Shown: positions 40,866 to 49,834 of the stretch, one piece after another
Numbering within the stretch: position 1 is the first letter of the stretch
How the letters are laid out: each line of letters opens with the position of its first letter
NCBI RefSeq assembly: GCF_015070875.1
Contig: NZ_JADDIV010000004.1
Coordinates: 496,001 to 560,000, forward strand
Direction of reading: 5' to 3'
DNA from: Ramlibacter pallidus
GTDB taxonomy: Bacteria > Pseudomonadota > Gammaproteobacteria > Burkholderiales > Burkholderiaceae_C
Length of the DNA: 64,000 bases
Notes under the pieces: generated by a model
The model's database searches: none
The model's input: the letters and a program-made list of their open reading frames with translations, nothing else
Told to the model about the DNA's origin: nothing
Translations under genes and position numbers: made by a program

Positions 40866-42815
40866 ATGCACGTCGCCACCGGCGCACCGCTGCTCCATGC
40901 CCACCGGGAAATGCTGATGGACGGCCTGAAAAGGGTCTTCGGCGATTTCGACGACACGATGCTCGAGCGGGTGCTGCCCATGCTGGAATGGGTCCAGATC
41001 GGCGGCGGCGAGGCCCTGCTGGAACAGGGCAGCCAGGACGAGAGCCTGTACTTCGTGATCAGCGGCCGGCTGCGCGCGGTGGCCACGGCCGCCGATGGCA
41101 CCCGGACGGTGCTCGGCGAGGTGGCGCGCGGCGAAACCGTGGGCGAGATGGCGTTCTTCACCCGCGAGCCGCGCACGGCCACCGTCGTCGCCGTGCGTGA
41201 AAGCGTGCTGGTGCGGTTCTCGCGGGACGCGTTCCGCGAGGTGCTGCTGGCGTATCCGCTGGTGTCGCTGAACATGTCGCGGCTGGTGATCGAGCGCCTG
41301 AAGCGGGCTTCGGTCGGCACGGCCGTCGCGCGGCCGGTGGCCATCGGCATTGCCGCGATCTCCGCCGACGCGCATGCGCTGGGCGTGGCGTCCATGCTGC
41401 AGGAGGTGCTCGCCCCGGCGGGCCGCTGCGTGGTGATCGATTCGGCCTGGATCGACCAGCGCCTGGGCGCCGGCTCGGCCTGCGTGCCCACCACCGACGC
41501 CGCGGCCTCGCGCCGCATCGCCCACCTGCTGGAACAGGTGGAGTCCGAGCACGAGTTCGTGCTTTTCGTGGCCGACGCGGCGGCGACGGGCTGGACGCGC
41601 CGCTGCCTGCGCCATTGCGACGAGGTCATCCTGGTGGCGGACGCCGACGCGCCGGTGGAACGGCACCCGATCGAGCGGGAGTGCCTGCCGCAGGGCGACA
41701 GCGGGCGCGGCGAGATCCAGCAGACGCTGCTGCTGCTGCACGACGATGCGAAGCTGTCGCCGTGCGGCACCGGACGCTGGCTGGCCGGCCGCACGATCGC
41801 GCGCCATCTCCACGTCCGCCGCGGGCGCCTCAAGGACTGGCAGCGCGTGGGGCGCATCCTCAGCGGCACGGCGGTCGGGCTGGTGCTCTCCGGCGGCGGC
41901 GCGCGCGGCTTCGCGCACCTGGGCGTGCTGTGCGCGCTGGAGGAGCAGGGCATCGAGGTCGACATGGTCGGCGGGACCAGCATCGGCGCCGTGATGGGCG
42001 CCTTCGCGGCGATGGACCTGCCCTCGGCGGACGTGGTGCAGCGCGCCCGCTCGGCCTTCCGCTCCAATCCCACGCGCGACTTCAATCCGGTGCCGCTGCT
42101 GTCGCTGATCGGCGGGGCCCGGCTGAAGCACGTCATCGACCAGGCGGTCGCCGAGTCCTGCGGCCGCGACGCCGGCATCGAGGATCTCTGGAAGCCGTTC
42201 TTCTGCGTCAGCAGCAACTATTCCGCCGCGCGGGAAGCCGTGCACGTGCGGGGCCCGCTGGCGCGCTCCATCCGCGCCAGCGTCTCCATCCCGGGCGCGC
42301 TGCCACCCGTGATCCTGGGCGGCGAGCTGCACATCGACGGCGGCACCTTCAACAACTTCCCCGCGGACGTGATGCGCCGCATGGGTGCGGCGCGCATCGT
42401 CGGCGTGAACCTGCTGCGCGACCGCAACGTGCGCTACGAGCTCGAGGAGATCCCCGGGCCGTTCTCGCTGCTGCGCGACAAGCTGCTCGGGCGCCGGCAC
42501 CGGCTGCCCTCCATCACCTCGCTGCTGCTCAACGCCAGCATGATGAACAGCTACGCGCGCCAGAAGGAAGTGCAGGCGCTGGTGGACCTGTACTTCGCGC
42601 CCGACGTGCACCGCTATGGCATGCTGGAGTGGGGCGCCTTCGACAAGGTGGTGCAGGCCGGCTATGCGCACGCGCAGCAGGTGCTCGCCGAGGCGCCGCC
42701 CGCGCAGCTGGCGTCGTTCCCCTCCGGACGCCGTCCCGCGGAAGCCCGGCCCCTGCCGCGCGCGCAGGTGTCGCCCCCGGCCAACGATGCCGGTCCGCTG
42801 GCGCATGCCGCATGA
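40866..42815 (+). CDS. NTE-like patatin phospholipase with cyclic-nucleotide-binding domain
   Basis: A 649-residue protein. Residues about 20-135 form a CAP_ED/cNMP-binding domain (EALLEQGSQDESLYFVISGR, GEVARGETVGEMAFFTREPR). A middle region (about 160-330) follows, then the patatin domain: oxyanion GGGARG (about 342), nucleophile Ser in GTSIG (about 370) and catalytic Asp in DGG (about 491). This order is that of eukaryotic neuropathy target esterase and bacterial relatives that hydrolyse lysophospholipids. No membrane helix is obvious. GAGAGGAA site. The response regulator gene starts 20 bases after it. Confidence 0.92.
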   Translation: MHVATGAPLLHAHREMLMDGLKRVFGDFDDTMLERVLPMLEWVQIGGGEALLEQGSQDESLYFVISGRLRAVATAADGTRTVLGEVARGETVGEMAFFTREPRTATVVAVRESVLVRFSRDAFREVLLAYPLVSLNMSRLVIERLKRASVGTAVARPVAIGIAAISADAHALGVASMLQEVLAPAGRCVVIDSAWIDQRLGAGSACVPTTDAAASRRIAHLLEQVESEHEFVLFVADAAATGWTRRCLRHCDEVILVADADAPVERHPIERECLPQGDSGRGEIQQTLLLLHDDAKLSPCGTGRWLAGRTIARHLHVRRGRLKDWQRVGRILSGTAVGLVLSGGGARGFAHLGVLCALEEQGIEVDMVGGTSIGAVMGAFAAMDLPSADVVQRARSAFRSNPTRDFNPVPLLSLIGGARLKHVIDQAVAESCGRDAGIEDLWKPFFCVSSNYSAAREAVHVRGPLARSIRASVSIPGALPPVILGGELHIDGGTFNNFPADVMRRMGAARIVGVNLLRDRNVRYELEEIPGPFSLLRDKLLGRRHRLPSITSLLLNASMMNSYARQKEVQALVDLYFAPDVHRYGMLEWGAFDKVVQAGYAHAQQVLAEAPPAQLASFPSGRRPAEARPLPRAQVSPPANDAGPLAHAA

Positions 42816-42834
42816 AGCGGTTTAATCTCGGCGC

Positions 42835-43500
42835 ATGAAGGAGGAGGACGATTTCACCGTGCGGGCCCTGCCGGGGACCCGCCGCACCATCCTCGTGGTC
42901 GACGACCACGAGCTGGTGCGCATCGGCATGCGCATCACCATCCGCGAGCGCTTCGGCGACCGTTTCGCCGTCACCGAGGCGGCAACGCTGGAGGACGCGC
43001 TCGTGTTCCTCAACGCCCATGCCGGCGAGACCGCGCTGCTGCTGCTGGACCTGCAGCTGGACGACAGCCGCGGCCTCACGGGCCTGCACGTCATGCGCCG
43101 GTCCTTCCCGGACCTGCCGGTCGTGATCGTCTCGGGCTCCGACGACCCGCGCATCCGCAGCGAAGCCGCCCTGCACGGCGCGGCGGCCTACGTGCCCAAG
43201 GACGGCGGGCCGGGCGGCGTGACGCGGCTGATGGAGACGATCGCCTCCATCGCGGCGGGCGAGCCGCGCCCGGCCGCACCGGCCGTGCCGGCGCGCCACG
43301 CCGCGGGCCGCGCCGCGGGACTGCGCCTGACGGACCGCCAGGTCCAGGTGCTGGAGCTGGTGCTGGCCGGCTACGACAACCGCGCCATCGCGGAGGAAAC
43401 CGGGCTCGCCGTCGGCACGGTGAAGAACTGCGTCTCCGCCGTGTTCCTGGCCTTCAACGTCAGCTCGCGCGCCGAACTCATCGCGATGTTCGCGAGCTGA
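42835..43500 (+). CDS. NarL/FixJ-family response regulator
   Basis: A 221-residue regulator: receiver domain with VVDDHELVRIG start, phospho-acceptor Asp72 in LLLDLQLDD, VSGSDDPR and the YVPKDGG Lys. A C-terminal LuxR-type HTH (LRLTDRQVQVLELVLAGYDN, IAEETGLAVGTVKNCVSAVF) follows. The convergent hybrid kinase is the likely partner. TTTAAT with 8 bases to the ATG suggests its own leaderless start. Confidence 0.93.
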   Translation: MKEEDDFTVRALPGTRRTILVVDDHELVRIGMRITIRERFGDRFAVTEAATLEDALVFLNAHAGETALLLLDLQLDDSRGLTGLHVMRRSFPDLPVVIVSGSDDPRIRSEAALHGAAAYVPKDGGPGGVTRLMETIASIAAGEPRPAAPAVPARHAAGRAAGLRLTDRQVQVLELVLAGYDNRAIAEETGLAVGTVKNCVSAVFLAFNVSSRAELIAMFAS

Positions 43501-43521
43501 GCCCGCCCGGCGAGGCGGCGG

Positions 43522-45312
43522 TCATTCCGCCAGCGCGTCGAGCAGCTGCGGCGCACGCACCGGCTTGTAGAGGCAGGGCACCCCGCTCGCGCGGATGGCC
43601 GTGATGCGCTGCGGCGCGGTCTCGCCCGTCACCAGCAGGGTGCGGATCTGCGGCGATTGCGAGCGCAACGCCACCAGGAAATCCAGGCCGCTGCGTTCGC
43701 CGGGCAGGCGGAAGTCGGCGATCACGGCCTGCACGGTCTCGTGCCGCAGGATGTCCTCGGCCTGGGGCAGGCTGCCGGCCGTGCTGACGGCGCAGCCATG
43801 CGACGCCAGCCAGGTGGCCATGGCCTGGCGGCTGTCGACCTCGTCGTCGATCACCAGCACGTGCTTCGGCAGCTTGTCCGCGGACGGTTCCCGGGCGGCC
43901 TCCGGCCGGGCGGCGTCGGGCGCCTGCAGCGCCGGCGCGGTGGATTGCGGCACGCGCACGGTGAAGCGCGTGCCCCGGCCGGGACGGGAAGCCAGGGTGA
44001 CCGGATGCACCAGCAGTTCCGACAGGCGCCGGACGATCGACAGGCCGATGCCGAGGCCCATGCGGCGGTCGCGCTGCGCGTTCCCCACCTGGTAGAACTC
44101 GTCGAAGATCCGCGCGTGCTGGTCGGGCGGGATGCCGATGCCCGTGTCGAGGATCTCGAAGCAGACCTGCATCGGGTGCGTCGAGGGGGCGACGCGCGCG
44201 GCCACGAGCACCCCGCCCGAGGCCGTGTACTTGATGGCGTTGTCCACGAGGTTGGCCAGCAGGCGTTCCAGCAGCAGCCGGTCGCTGAGGACGGCCAGGG
44301 GGCCGGGGGCGCGCATCCGCAGGTGCAGTCCCTTTTCCTGCGCGCGCCCCTCGAACGTGTTCTGGAGCGAGACGAACAGCTCGTGCACGGGCACCACCTC
44401 GAAGGCCGGCTGCACCGCCCCGGCGTCGAGGCGCGAGACGTCGAGCATGGCGTCGAGCGAATGGGCCAGCGCCTGGACCGAGTTGGACAGCTGGCCCACC
44501 GTCTGGGCCTCGCCGTCGGCCAGCCGGGCCCGCTCCAGCGACGAGATGAAGAGCGAGATCGCGTGCAGCGGCTGCCGCAGGTCGTGGCTGGCGGCGGCGA
44601 AGAAGCGGGTCTTCTCGCGATTGGCGGCCTCGAACAGCTCCACCTGGTGGGCCAGCCGCCGCGCCAGGTCTTCCTTCTCGAAGCGCACCACCAGCGACTC
44701 CTGCAGCAGGTCGGCCTGCTGGAAGGCCCAGCCGAGCGTGACCACCACGAACAACGCGCCGCACGAAGCGATCAGCCAGCCCACGGGACCGCCGAACGAC
44801 GCGCACGCGCTGACCATCCCGATGCCGGCGGGGATGCTGAAGGCGGCGATCGCCTGGCGATGCGTCGTGACGATCATCGACCCGATGGAAACGGCACCGA
44901 CGACGAACAGCGCGTTGAGCGTCAGGTAGGCGACGTCGCCGTGCGGGTCCAGCATCCACGGCGCCAGGCCCCACATCGCGCCGAGCAGGAAGATGTCCTC
45001 CGTCCGCCGCCGCAGCACGGCGGGGATGTCGGCATCGCGGATGCCCTCGTCCCGGTCCAGCTTCATGCGGCGCACGAAGCACCAGCCGCAGGCCAGCACG
45101 AACAGCAGCGCCCAGGCGAGCGGGGCGAAGGAGTTCCAGGTCTGGTGGAACACCACCGCCAGCGGGATGGCGAAGGGGACCGGGGACAGCAGGCGGAACG
45201 GGTCGGTCTTCTGCAGCAGCAGGTGCACCTGCACCCGTTGCACCGCGAGCGGCAAGGTCGACGCCGGGGGGCCTGCGAGCAGGTGGCGGACGGCGGCTAG
45301 GCTGGACGGCAT
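43522..45312 (-). CDS. Hybrid sensor histidine kinase with receiver domain
   Basis: A 596-residue inner-membrane kinase. Five to six hydrophobic segments (about 45-80, 107-120, 130-150, 155-195) form the sensor part. HisKA with phospho-His243 (ASHDLRQPLH), ATPase boxes LLANLVDNAIKYT and DTGIGIPPDQHARIF, and a C-terminal receiver (VLVIDDE; acceptor Asp533 in IADFRLPGERSG; Lys in LYKPV) follow. Its HisKA motif with DLRQPLHA is of the type found in RpfC-like and Burkholderiales hybrid kinases. Signal unknown; convergent to its probable regulator. Confidence 0.93.
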   Translation of the reverse strand: MPSSLAAVRHLLAGPPASTLPLAVQRVQVHLLLQKTDPFRLLSPVPFAIPLAVVFHQTWNSFAPLAWALLFVLACGWCFVRRMKLDRDEGIRDADIPAVLRRRTEDIFLLGAMWGLAPWMLDPHGDVAYLTLNALFVVGAVSIGSMIVTTHRQAIAAFSIPAGIGMVSACASFGGPVGWLIASCGALFVVVTLGWAFQQADLLQESLVVRFEKEDLARRLAHQVELFEAANREKTRFFAAASHDLRQPLHAISLFISSLERARLADGEAQTVGQLSNSVQALAHSLDAMLDVSRLDAGAVQPAFEVVPVHELFVSLQNTFEGRAQEKGLHLRMRAPGPLAVLSDRLLLERLLANLVDNAIKYTASGGVLVAARVAPSTHPMQVCFEILDTGIGIPPDQHARIFDEFYQVGNAQRDRRMGLGIGLSIVRRLSELLVHPVTLASRPGRGTRFTVRVPQSTAPALQAPDAARPEAAREPSADKLPKHVLVIDDEVDSRQAMATWLASHGCAVSTAGSLPQAEDILRHETVQAVIADFRLPGERSGLDFLVALRSQSPQIRTLLVTGETAPQRITAIRASGVPCLYKPVRAPQLLDALAE

Positions 45313-45421
45313 GGGACCTCGGCGTTCGGGGGCAACCGGTGAGTATCTGGCATGGCCGAGTCACATCTCCCGGAATCATTTCACGGTCCACCGCGCTTGG
45401 GCCGGATGCCAGAATAGGACC

Positions 45422-46429
45422 ATGCACCAGAGAAAACTCGGTCCCTTCACGGTCAGCGCCATCGGCCTGGGCTGCATGAACCTCAGCCACGCCTACGGGA
45501 CGCCGCCCCCGGCGGAGCAGGGGGAAAAGGTCCTGCGCGCCGCGCTCGATGCCGGCGTGACGCTGTTCGACACCGCCGCCCTGTACGGCTTTGGTTCCAA
45601 CGAAAAGCTGGTCGGGCCCGTGCTGAAGTCCCGCCGCGGCGAGATCACCCTGTGCAGCAAGGGCGGCATGGCCGGCGTGACCGGCGACGACGGCGCAATG
45701 AAGCGCGTGATCGACGGCCGCCCGGAAGCCATCGTCCGCAACTGCGAGGACAGCCTGCGCCGCCTCCAGACGGACGTGATCGACCTCTACTACCTCCACC
45801 GCTGGGACAAGAAGGTGCCGATCGAGGACAGCGTCGGCGCGATGAGCCGGCTGGTGGAGCAGGGCAAGGTGCGGACGATCGGGCTGTCCGAAGTGTCGGC
45901 GCCGACGATCCGCAAGGCGCACCGGGTGCATCCCCTCACCGCGGTGCAGACCGAGTACTCGCTGTGGACGCGCAACCCCGAGATCGCCGTGATCGACGCC
46001 TGCCGCGAACTCGGCATCGCCTTCGTGGCCTTCAGCCCGGTGGCGCGCGGCTTCCTCTGCGACGCGGTGCCGGACGTCGCCACGCTGGATGCGAAAGACA
46101 TCCGCAAGTCGATGCCGCGCTTCGCCCCGGAGCACCACGCGCGCAACCTGAAGCTGCTGCCGCCGTACCGAGCGCTGGCACGCGAGGCGGGCTGCACGCC
46201 CGCGCAACTGGCGCTGGCCTGGCTGCTGCACAAGGGCGGCGACATCCTCCCGATCCCGGGCACGACGAGCGTCGAGCACCTGCGCGAGGATCTCGCGGCG
46301 GCCGACGTGAAGCTGGACGCCGGCCTGGTCGCGCGGCTGGAGGACCTGGTCAACGAGAGGACGGTGTCCGGCAACCGCTACGGGGAACAGGCCAACCGCG
46401 AAGTCGACACCGAGACCTTCCCCGCCTGA
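45422..46429 (+). CDS. Aldo/keto reductase
   Basis: A 335-residue NADPH-dependent TIM-barrel reductase: GLGCMNLSHAYGTPPP, FDTAALYGFGSNEKLVG (Asp and Tyr of the tetrad), LCSKGGM (Lys), DLYYLHRWD (His), and PIPGTTSVEHLREDLAA for the NADP phosphate. Substrate unknown. CAGAAT and 6 bases precede the ATG, in leaderless style. It heads a rightward run with a CoA transferase and crotonase, starting 21 bases before the former. Confidence 0.93.
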   Translation: MHQRKLGPFTVSAIGLGCMNLSHAYGTPPPAEQGEKVLRAALDAGVTLFDTAALYGFGSNEKLVGPVLKSRRGEITLCSKGGMAGVTGDDGAMKRVIDGRPEAIVRNCEDSLRRLQTDVIDLYYLHRWDKKVPIEDSVGAMSRLVEQGKVRTIGLSEVSAPTIRKAHRVHPLTAVQTEYSLWTRNPEIAVIDACRELGIAFVAFSPVARGFLCDAVPDVATLDAKDIRKSMPRFAPEHHARNLKLLPPYRALAREAGCTPAQLALAWLLHKGGDILPIPGTTSVEHLREDLAAADVKLDAGLVARLEDLVNERTVSGNRYGEQANREVDTETFPA

Positions 46430-46450
46430 GCGACGAGAGGAACACAGCCC

Positions 46451-47647
46451 ATGCCCCTGCCCCTGGAAGGCGTCCGCGTCCTCGACCTCACCAACGTGAT
46501 GGCCGGTCCCTACTGCAGCATGGTGCTGGGCGACCTGGGCGCCGAGGTGGTGAAGATCGAGAGCCTGGAAGGCGACACCACGCGCAGCTTCGAGCCGAAG
46601 GTGAACGACGAGTCGTACTGCTTCGCCGTCCTGAACCGCAACAAGAGGAGCCTTTCGGCCGACCTGAAGTCCGCGCAGGGCCGGGAGATCGTCCTGCGGC
46701 TGGCGGCACGCAGCGACATCGTGCTGGAGAATTTCCGTCCCGGCGTGGTGAAGAAGCTGGGCATCGACCACGAGGCCTTGCGGCAGGTGAACCCCGGGCT
46801 CATCTACGCGTCGATGTCGGGCTTCGGGCAGACCGGGCCGTATGGCCGCAAGGGCGGCTTCGACATCATCGCGCAGGGCATGTCCGGGATCATGATGATG
46901 ACCGGCCACCCCGGCGGACGTCCCGCCAAGGTCGGCATCGCGATGAACGACATCGCGTGCGGCGTCACCACGCTGTACGGCATCCTGGGCGCCTACATCG
47001 GCAAGCTGCGCCACGGGACCGGGCAGTACCTCGAATCCTCGCTGCTGGAAGCGGGCCTGGCCTGGAGCATCTGGGAGTTCGGCGCGTACTTCGGGAGCGG
47101 CGAGCAGCCGACCGCCACCGGCACGCGCCACCGCCGCTCCGCGCCGTACCAGGCCTTCCGCTCCGGCGACGGCTACGTCACCGTCGGTGCCAGCGGCGAG
47201 AAGCTCTGGCGCGCCTTCGCGCTGCAGGTGTGCGAAAAGCCGGAGTGGGTGGAGGACGCGCGCTTTCGCACCAACGCGCTGCGCGTGCGCAACGTCGATG
47301 CCCTGGAGGCGGAGGTCGAGCAGGTGCTGGGCTGCCACCCCACCGCGTACTGGGTCGAGCGGCTCGATGCGGCGGGCGTCCCGGGCGGGCCGGTCTACAC
47401 CTTCGACCAGGCGCTGGCCGACCCGCAGGTGAAGGCGCGCCGGATGGTAGTCGACATGGAGCACCCCCGCATCGGCCCCATGAAGATGCTGGGGCTGCCG
47501 GTCAAGTCCGACGGCGCCCTCACGGAGATCCGCCAGCCGGCACCGCTGCTCGGCCAGCACACCCGCGAGGTGTTGCGGGAGCTGGGCTTCCAGGACTCCG
47601 AAGCGGCGGCCATGCTCGCCGCCGGCGTGGTGAAGGCCCAGGCATGA
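46451..47647 (+). CDS. CaiB/BaiF-family (class III) CoA transferase
   Basis: A 398-residue CoA transferase: RVLDLTNVMAGPYCSMVLGD start, catalytic Asp167 in IAMNDIACG (the position of Asp169 in formyl-CoA transferase), and LRELGFQDSEAAAMLAAGVV end. It moves CoA between organic acids; substrates unknown. AGAGGAA site. Its stop overlaps the crotonase start (ATGA). Confidence 0.92.
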   Translation: MPLPLEGVRVLDLTNVMAGPYCSMVLGDLGAEVVKIESLEGDTTRSFEPKVNDESYCFAVLNRNKRSLSADLKSAQGREIVLRLAARSDIVLENFRPGVVKKLGIDHEALRQVNPGLIYASMSGFGQTGPYGRKGGFDIIAQGMSGIMMMTGHPGGRPAKVGIAMNDIACGVTTLYGILGAYIGKLRHGTGQYLESSLLEAGLAWSIWEFGAYFGSGEQPTATGTRHRRSAPYQAFRSGDGYVTVGASGEKLWRAFALQVCEKPEWVEDARFRTNALRVRNVDALEAEVEQVLGCHPTAYWVERLDAAGVPGGPVYTFDQALADPQVKARRMVVDMEHPRIGPMKMLGLPVKSDGALTEIRQPAPLLGQHTREVLRELGFQDSEAAAMLAAGVVKAQA

Positions 47648-48441
47648 CGGCGCTCGGCACGGACAAGATGCTCGCGCACAAGGAAGGCGCGATCGGCTGG
47701 ATCACCTTCAACAACCCGGGCCGGCACAACGCGGTGGCGCTGGAGATGTGGCAAGGCCTGCACGATGCGGTCGCCGCGTTCGCGCAGGACGACGAGGTGC
47801 GGGTGCTGGTGCTGCGCGGCGCGGGCGGGAAGGCCTTCGTTTCCGGCGCTGACATCTCCGAGTTCGAGGACCGGCGTTCCAGCACGCGCACCATCGCGGA
47901 CTACGACGCGATCGCCGCGCGGGCCAGCACCGCGCTGCGCGAGGTGAACAAGCCGACGGTGGCGATGATCCGCGGCTACTGCGTCGGTGCCGGCGTGGCG
48001 CTGGCGCTGAACTGCGACCTGCGGATGGCGGCCGACGACGCGAGGTTCGCGGTGCCCGCAGCGAAACTGGGGCTCGGCTACGAATTCGAGGGCGTGCGCC
48101 GCCTGGTGCAGGTGGTGGGCCCGGCGTTCGCGCAGGAGATCTTCTTCACGGCGCGGCAGTTCAGCGCGGCGGAAGCGCTGGCGATGGGACTGGTCAACCG
48201 CGTGGTGCCGGCCGACGGCCTGGAGGACTTCGTGCGCGACCACGCCGCGATGATCGCCGGCAACGCGCCGCTGACCGTCGCTTCGATCAAGACGCTGGTG
48301 GCCCAGGCCCTGAAGGACGAGGCCGACCGGGACCCGGCGCTGTGCCGCGAGGTGGTGGCGCGCTGCTTCGCCAGCGCCGACTACGTCGAAGGCCGGCGGG
48401 CCTTCATGGAAAAGCGCAAGCCGGTGTTCCGCGGCCGCTAG
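47644..48441 (+). CDS. Enoyl-CoA hydratase/isomerase family protein lacking both catalytic Glu
   Basis: A 265-residue crotonase-fold protein. Oxyanion-hole segments SGADISEF (about 67-74) and GYCVGAGVAL (111-120) are kept, so it should bind and polarise an acyl-CoA. The two hydratase glutamates of rat mitochondrial enoyl-CoA hydratase (Glu144 and Glu164) align with Ala119 and Ala139, so normal hydration is unlikely. Other crotonase reactions (isomerase, decarboxylase, hydrolase) are possible. Coupled by ATGA to the CoA transferase, whose product it may use. Confidence 0.87.
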   Translation: MTALGTDKMLAHKEGAIGWITFNNPGRHNAVALEMWQGLHDAVAAFAQDDEVRVLVLRGAGGKAFVSGADISEFEDRRSSTRTIADYDAIAARASTALREVNKPTVAMIRGYCVGAGVALALNCDLRMAADDARFAVPAAKLGLGYEFEGVRRLVQVVGPAFAQEIFFTARQFSAAEALAMGLVNRVVPADGLEDFVRDHAAMIAGNAPLTVASIKTLVAQALKDEADRDPALCREVVARCFASADYVEGRRAFMEKRKPVFRGR

Positions 48442-48443
48442 CC

Positions 48444-49355
48444 TCAGTCCTGGATCGGCTCCAGCTCCGGCCGCGGCCGGCTGCGCTCGTCGTGCAGCAC
48501 GTACAGCCCCGCACCCACCAGCAGCGCGATGCCGGCCCAGGCGATGCCGTTCGGCACGTCGCCCCAGACGAGGTACCCCAGCACGAGCGCGAACAGCAGC
48601 CCCGTGTAGCGGAAGGGCGCGACGAGGCTCATCTCGCCGCCCCGCATGCTGACGGTGAGCAGGAAGTAGCCGCCGCTCAGGAACACGCTGGCCGTCGCGA
48701 GCAACGCGAGTTGCTGCCAGGTGACCGGCTTCCAGTCGGTGAACAGGCTCCACACGCCGGCCAGCAGCGTCACGGCGACCGCGGTGCTGACGGTGACCAG
48801 GATGGAGGGAATGGACCTGTCGATCACCCGCGTCATCAGGTCGCGGCTGGCGTGCAGCAGCGTGCCGCCCAGGCACAGCAGCGCGTACGCGTTGAACGCG
48901 GCGCCGGTCGGCTGCACCACCAGCAGCACGCCCGCGAAGCCGGTGAGGATCGCCAGCCAGCGGGCCGCGCCGACCCGTTCCTGGAAGGCCAGCACCGCGA
49001 ACAGCGTGATGAACAGGGGCGTTGCCATGTTGATCGCGGTGGCGTTTCCGATCGGCAGGTGGAACAGCGAGGTCAGGTAGGTGACGGTGGCGAAGGCGTC
49101 GAACGCCGCCCGCGCCACGACCTTGCGGTCGGCCAGGGAGCGCAGCTGGCCCAGGGTCCCCATGCCGTGGGCGATGGCCAGCAGCAGGAGCGTGGCGAAG
49201 ACCCCCCGCAGGAAGATCAGCTGGCTGGCGGGCAGCGACTGGCTCACGAACTTGACCAAGGCGTCGTTGCTGACGAAGCTGGCCATGCCGGCCGACATCG
49301 CGAGCACGCCGCGCCGGTTGGCCGCGCGCAGCGCGTCGTGGGAAGAAGGGGTCAT
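48444..49355 (-). CDS. EamA/DMT-superfamily transporter
   Basis: A 303-residue membrane protein of about ten helices in two EamA repeats: FVSNDALVKFVSQSLPASQL near the start, PLFITLFAVLAFQERVGAAR ending repeat one and FRYTGLLFALVLGYLVWGD in repeat two. Exports or imports small metabolites; substrate unknown. Convergent with the crotonase gene (2-base gap), divergent from ligA. Confidence 0.9.
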   Translation of the reverse strand: MTPSSHDALRAANRRGVLAMSAGMASFVSNDALVKFVSQSLPASQLIFLRGVFATLLLLAIAHGMGTLGQLRSLADRKVVARAAFDAFATVTYLTSLFHLPIGNATAINMATPLFITLFAVLAFQERVGAARWLAILTGFAGVLLVVQPTGAAFNAYALLCLGGTLLHASRDLMTRVIDRSIPSILVTVSTAVAVTLLAGVWSLFTDWKPVTWQQLALLATASVFLSGGYFLLTVSMRGGEMSLVAPFRYTGLLFALVLGYLVWGDVPNGIAWAGIALLVGAGLYVLHDERSRPRPELEPIQD

Positions 49356-49458
49356 CGGCGGCGATCTTAAGGTGGGCGCCGGCCGCGAAGCTGTTCCTTG
49401 ACTTTCGTCAGCCGCGCGGCCGCGGCAGTTGGCCATACTCCCGCGCAAGGAGCCCCGC

Positions 49459-49821
49459 ATGCAGCAGCGACCCATCCCCGGCACCATCCTCTTCGACGGC
49501 GCGCAGGCCATGAAGGGCTATGCGCTCAACCGCATGTGCTTCTCGTTCAACGACGCCGTCAACCGGGCCGCGTTCAAGGCGGACGAGGAGGCCTACATGC
49601 AGCACTACGCGCTGTCGCCCGGACAGGCCGATGCCATCCGGCGGCGCGACGTGCTGGGGCTGCTGGCGGCGGGCGGCAACGTCTACTACCTCGCCAAGTT
49701 CGCCGGCATCCTCGGCCTGGACGTGCAGGACCTCGGTGCCGCGCAGACCGGCCTGACCAAGGCGGAATTCAAGGAGCGGCTGCTGCGCCACCAGACGCAG
49801 CCAGCCGCGGCCCACCCCTGA
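49459..49821 (+). CDS. ligA: Extradiol dioxygenase small (alpha) subunit, LigA-like
   Basis: A 120-residue helical protein like the alpha subunit of protocatechuate 4,5-dioxygenase: GYALNRMCFSFNDAVNRAAF, then LSPGQADAIRRRDVLGLLAA and GGNVYYLAKFAGI. In LigAB this subunit caps the active site. AAGGAG ribosome site. It is 13 bases before the catalytic subunit gene. Whether the substrate is protocatechuate, gallate or another catechol cannot be told. Confidence 0.9.
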   Translation: MQQRPIPGTILFDGAQAMKGYALNRMCFSFNDAVNRAAFKADEEAYMQHYALSPGQADAIRRRDVLGLLAAGGNVYYLAKFAGILGLDVQDLGAAQTGLTKAEFKERLLRHQTQPAAAHP

Positions 49822-49834
49822 AGGAGACGCCAGC

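Noticed and set aside
43478-47560. A 1360-codon open frame on the minus strand across several genes
   Set aside because: It overlaps the hybrid kinase, reductase and CoA transferase genes, which have clear family motifs. Long stop-free antisense frames are expected at 70 % GC; its own translation has no recognisable domain outside the kinase region.
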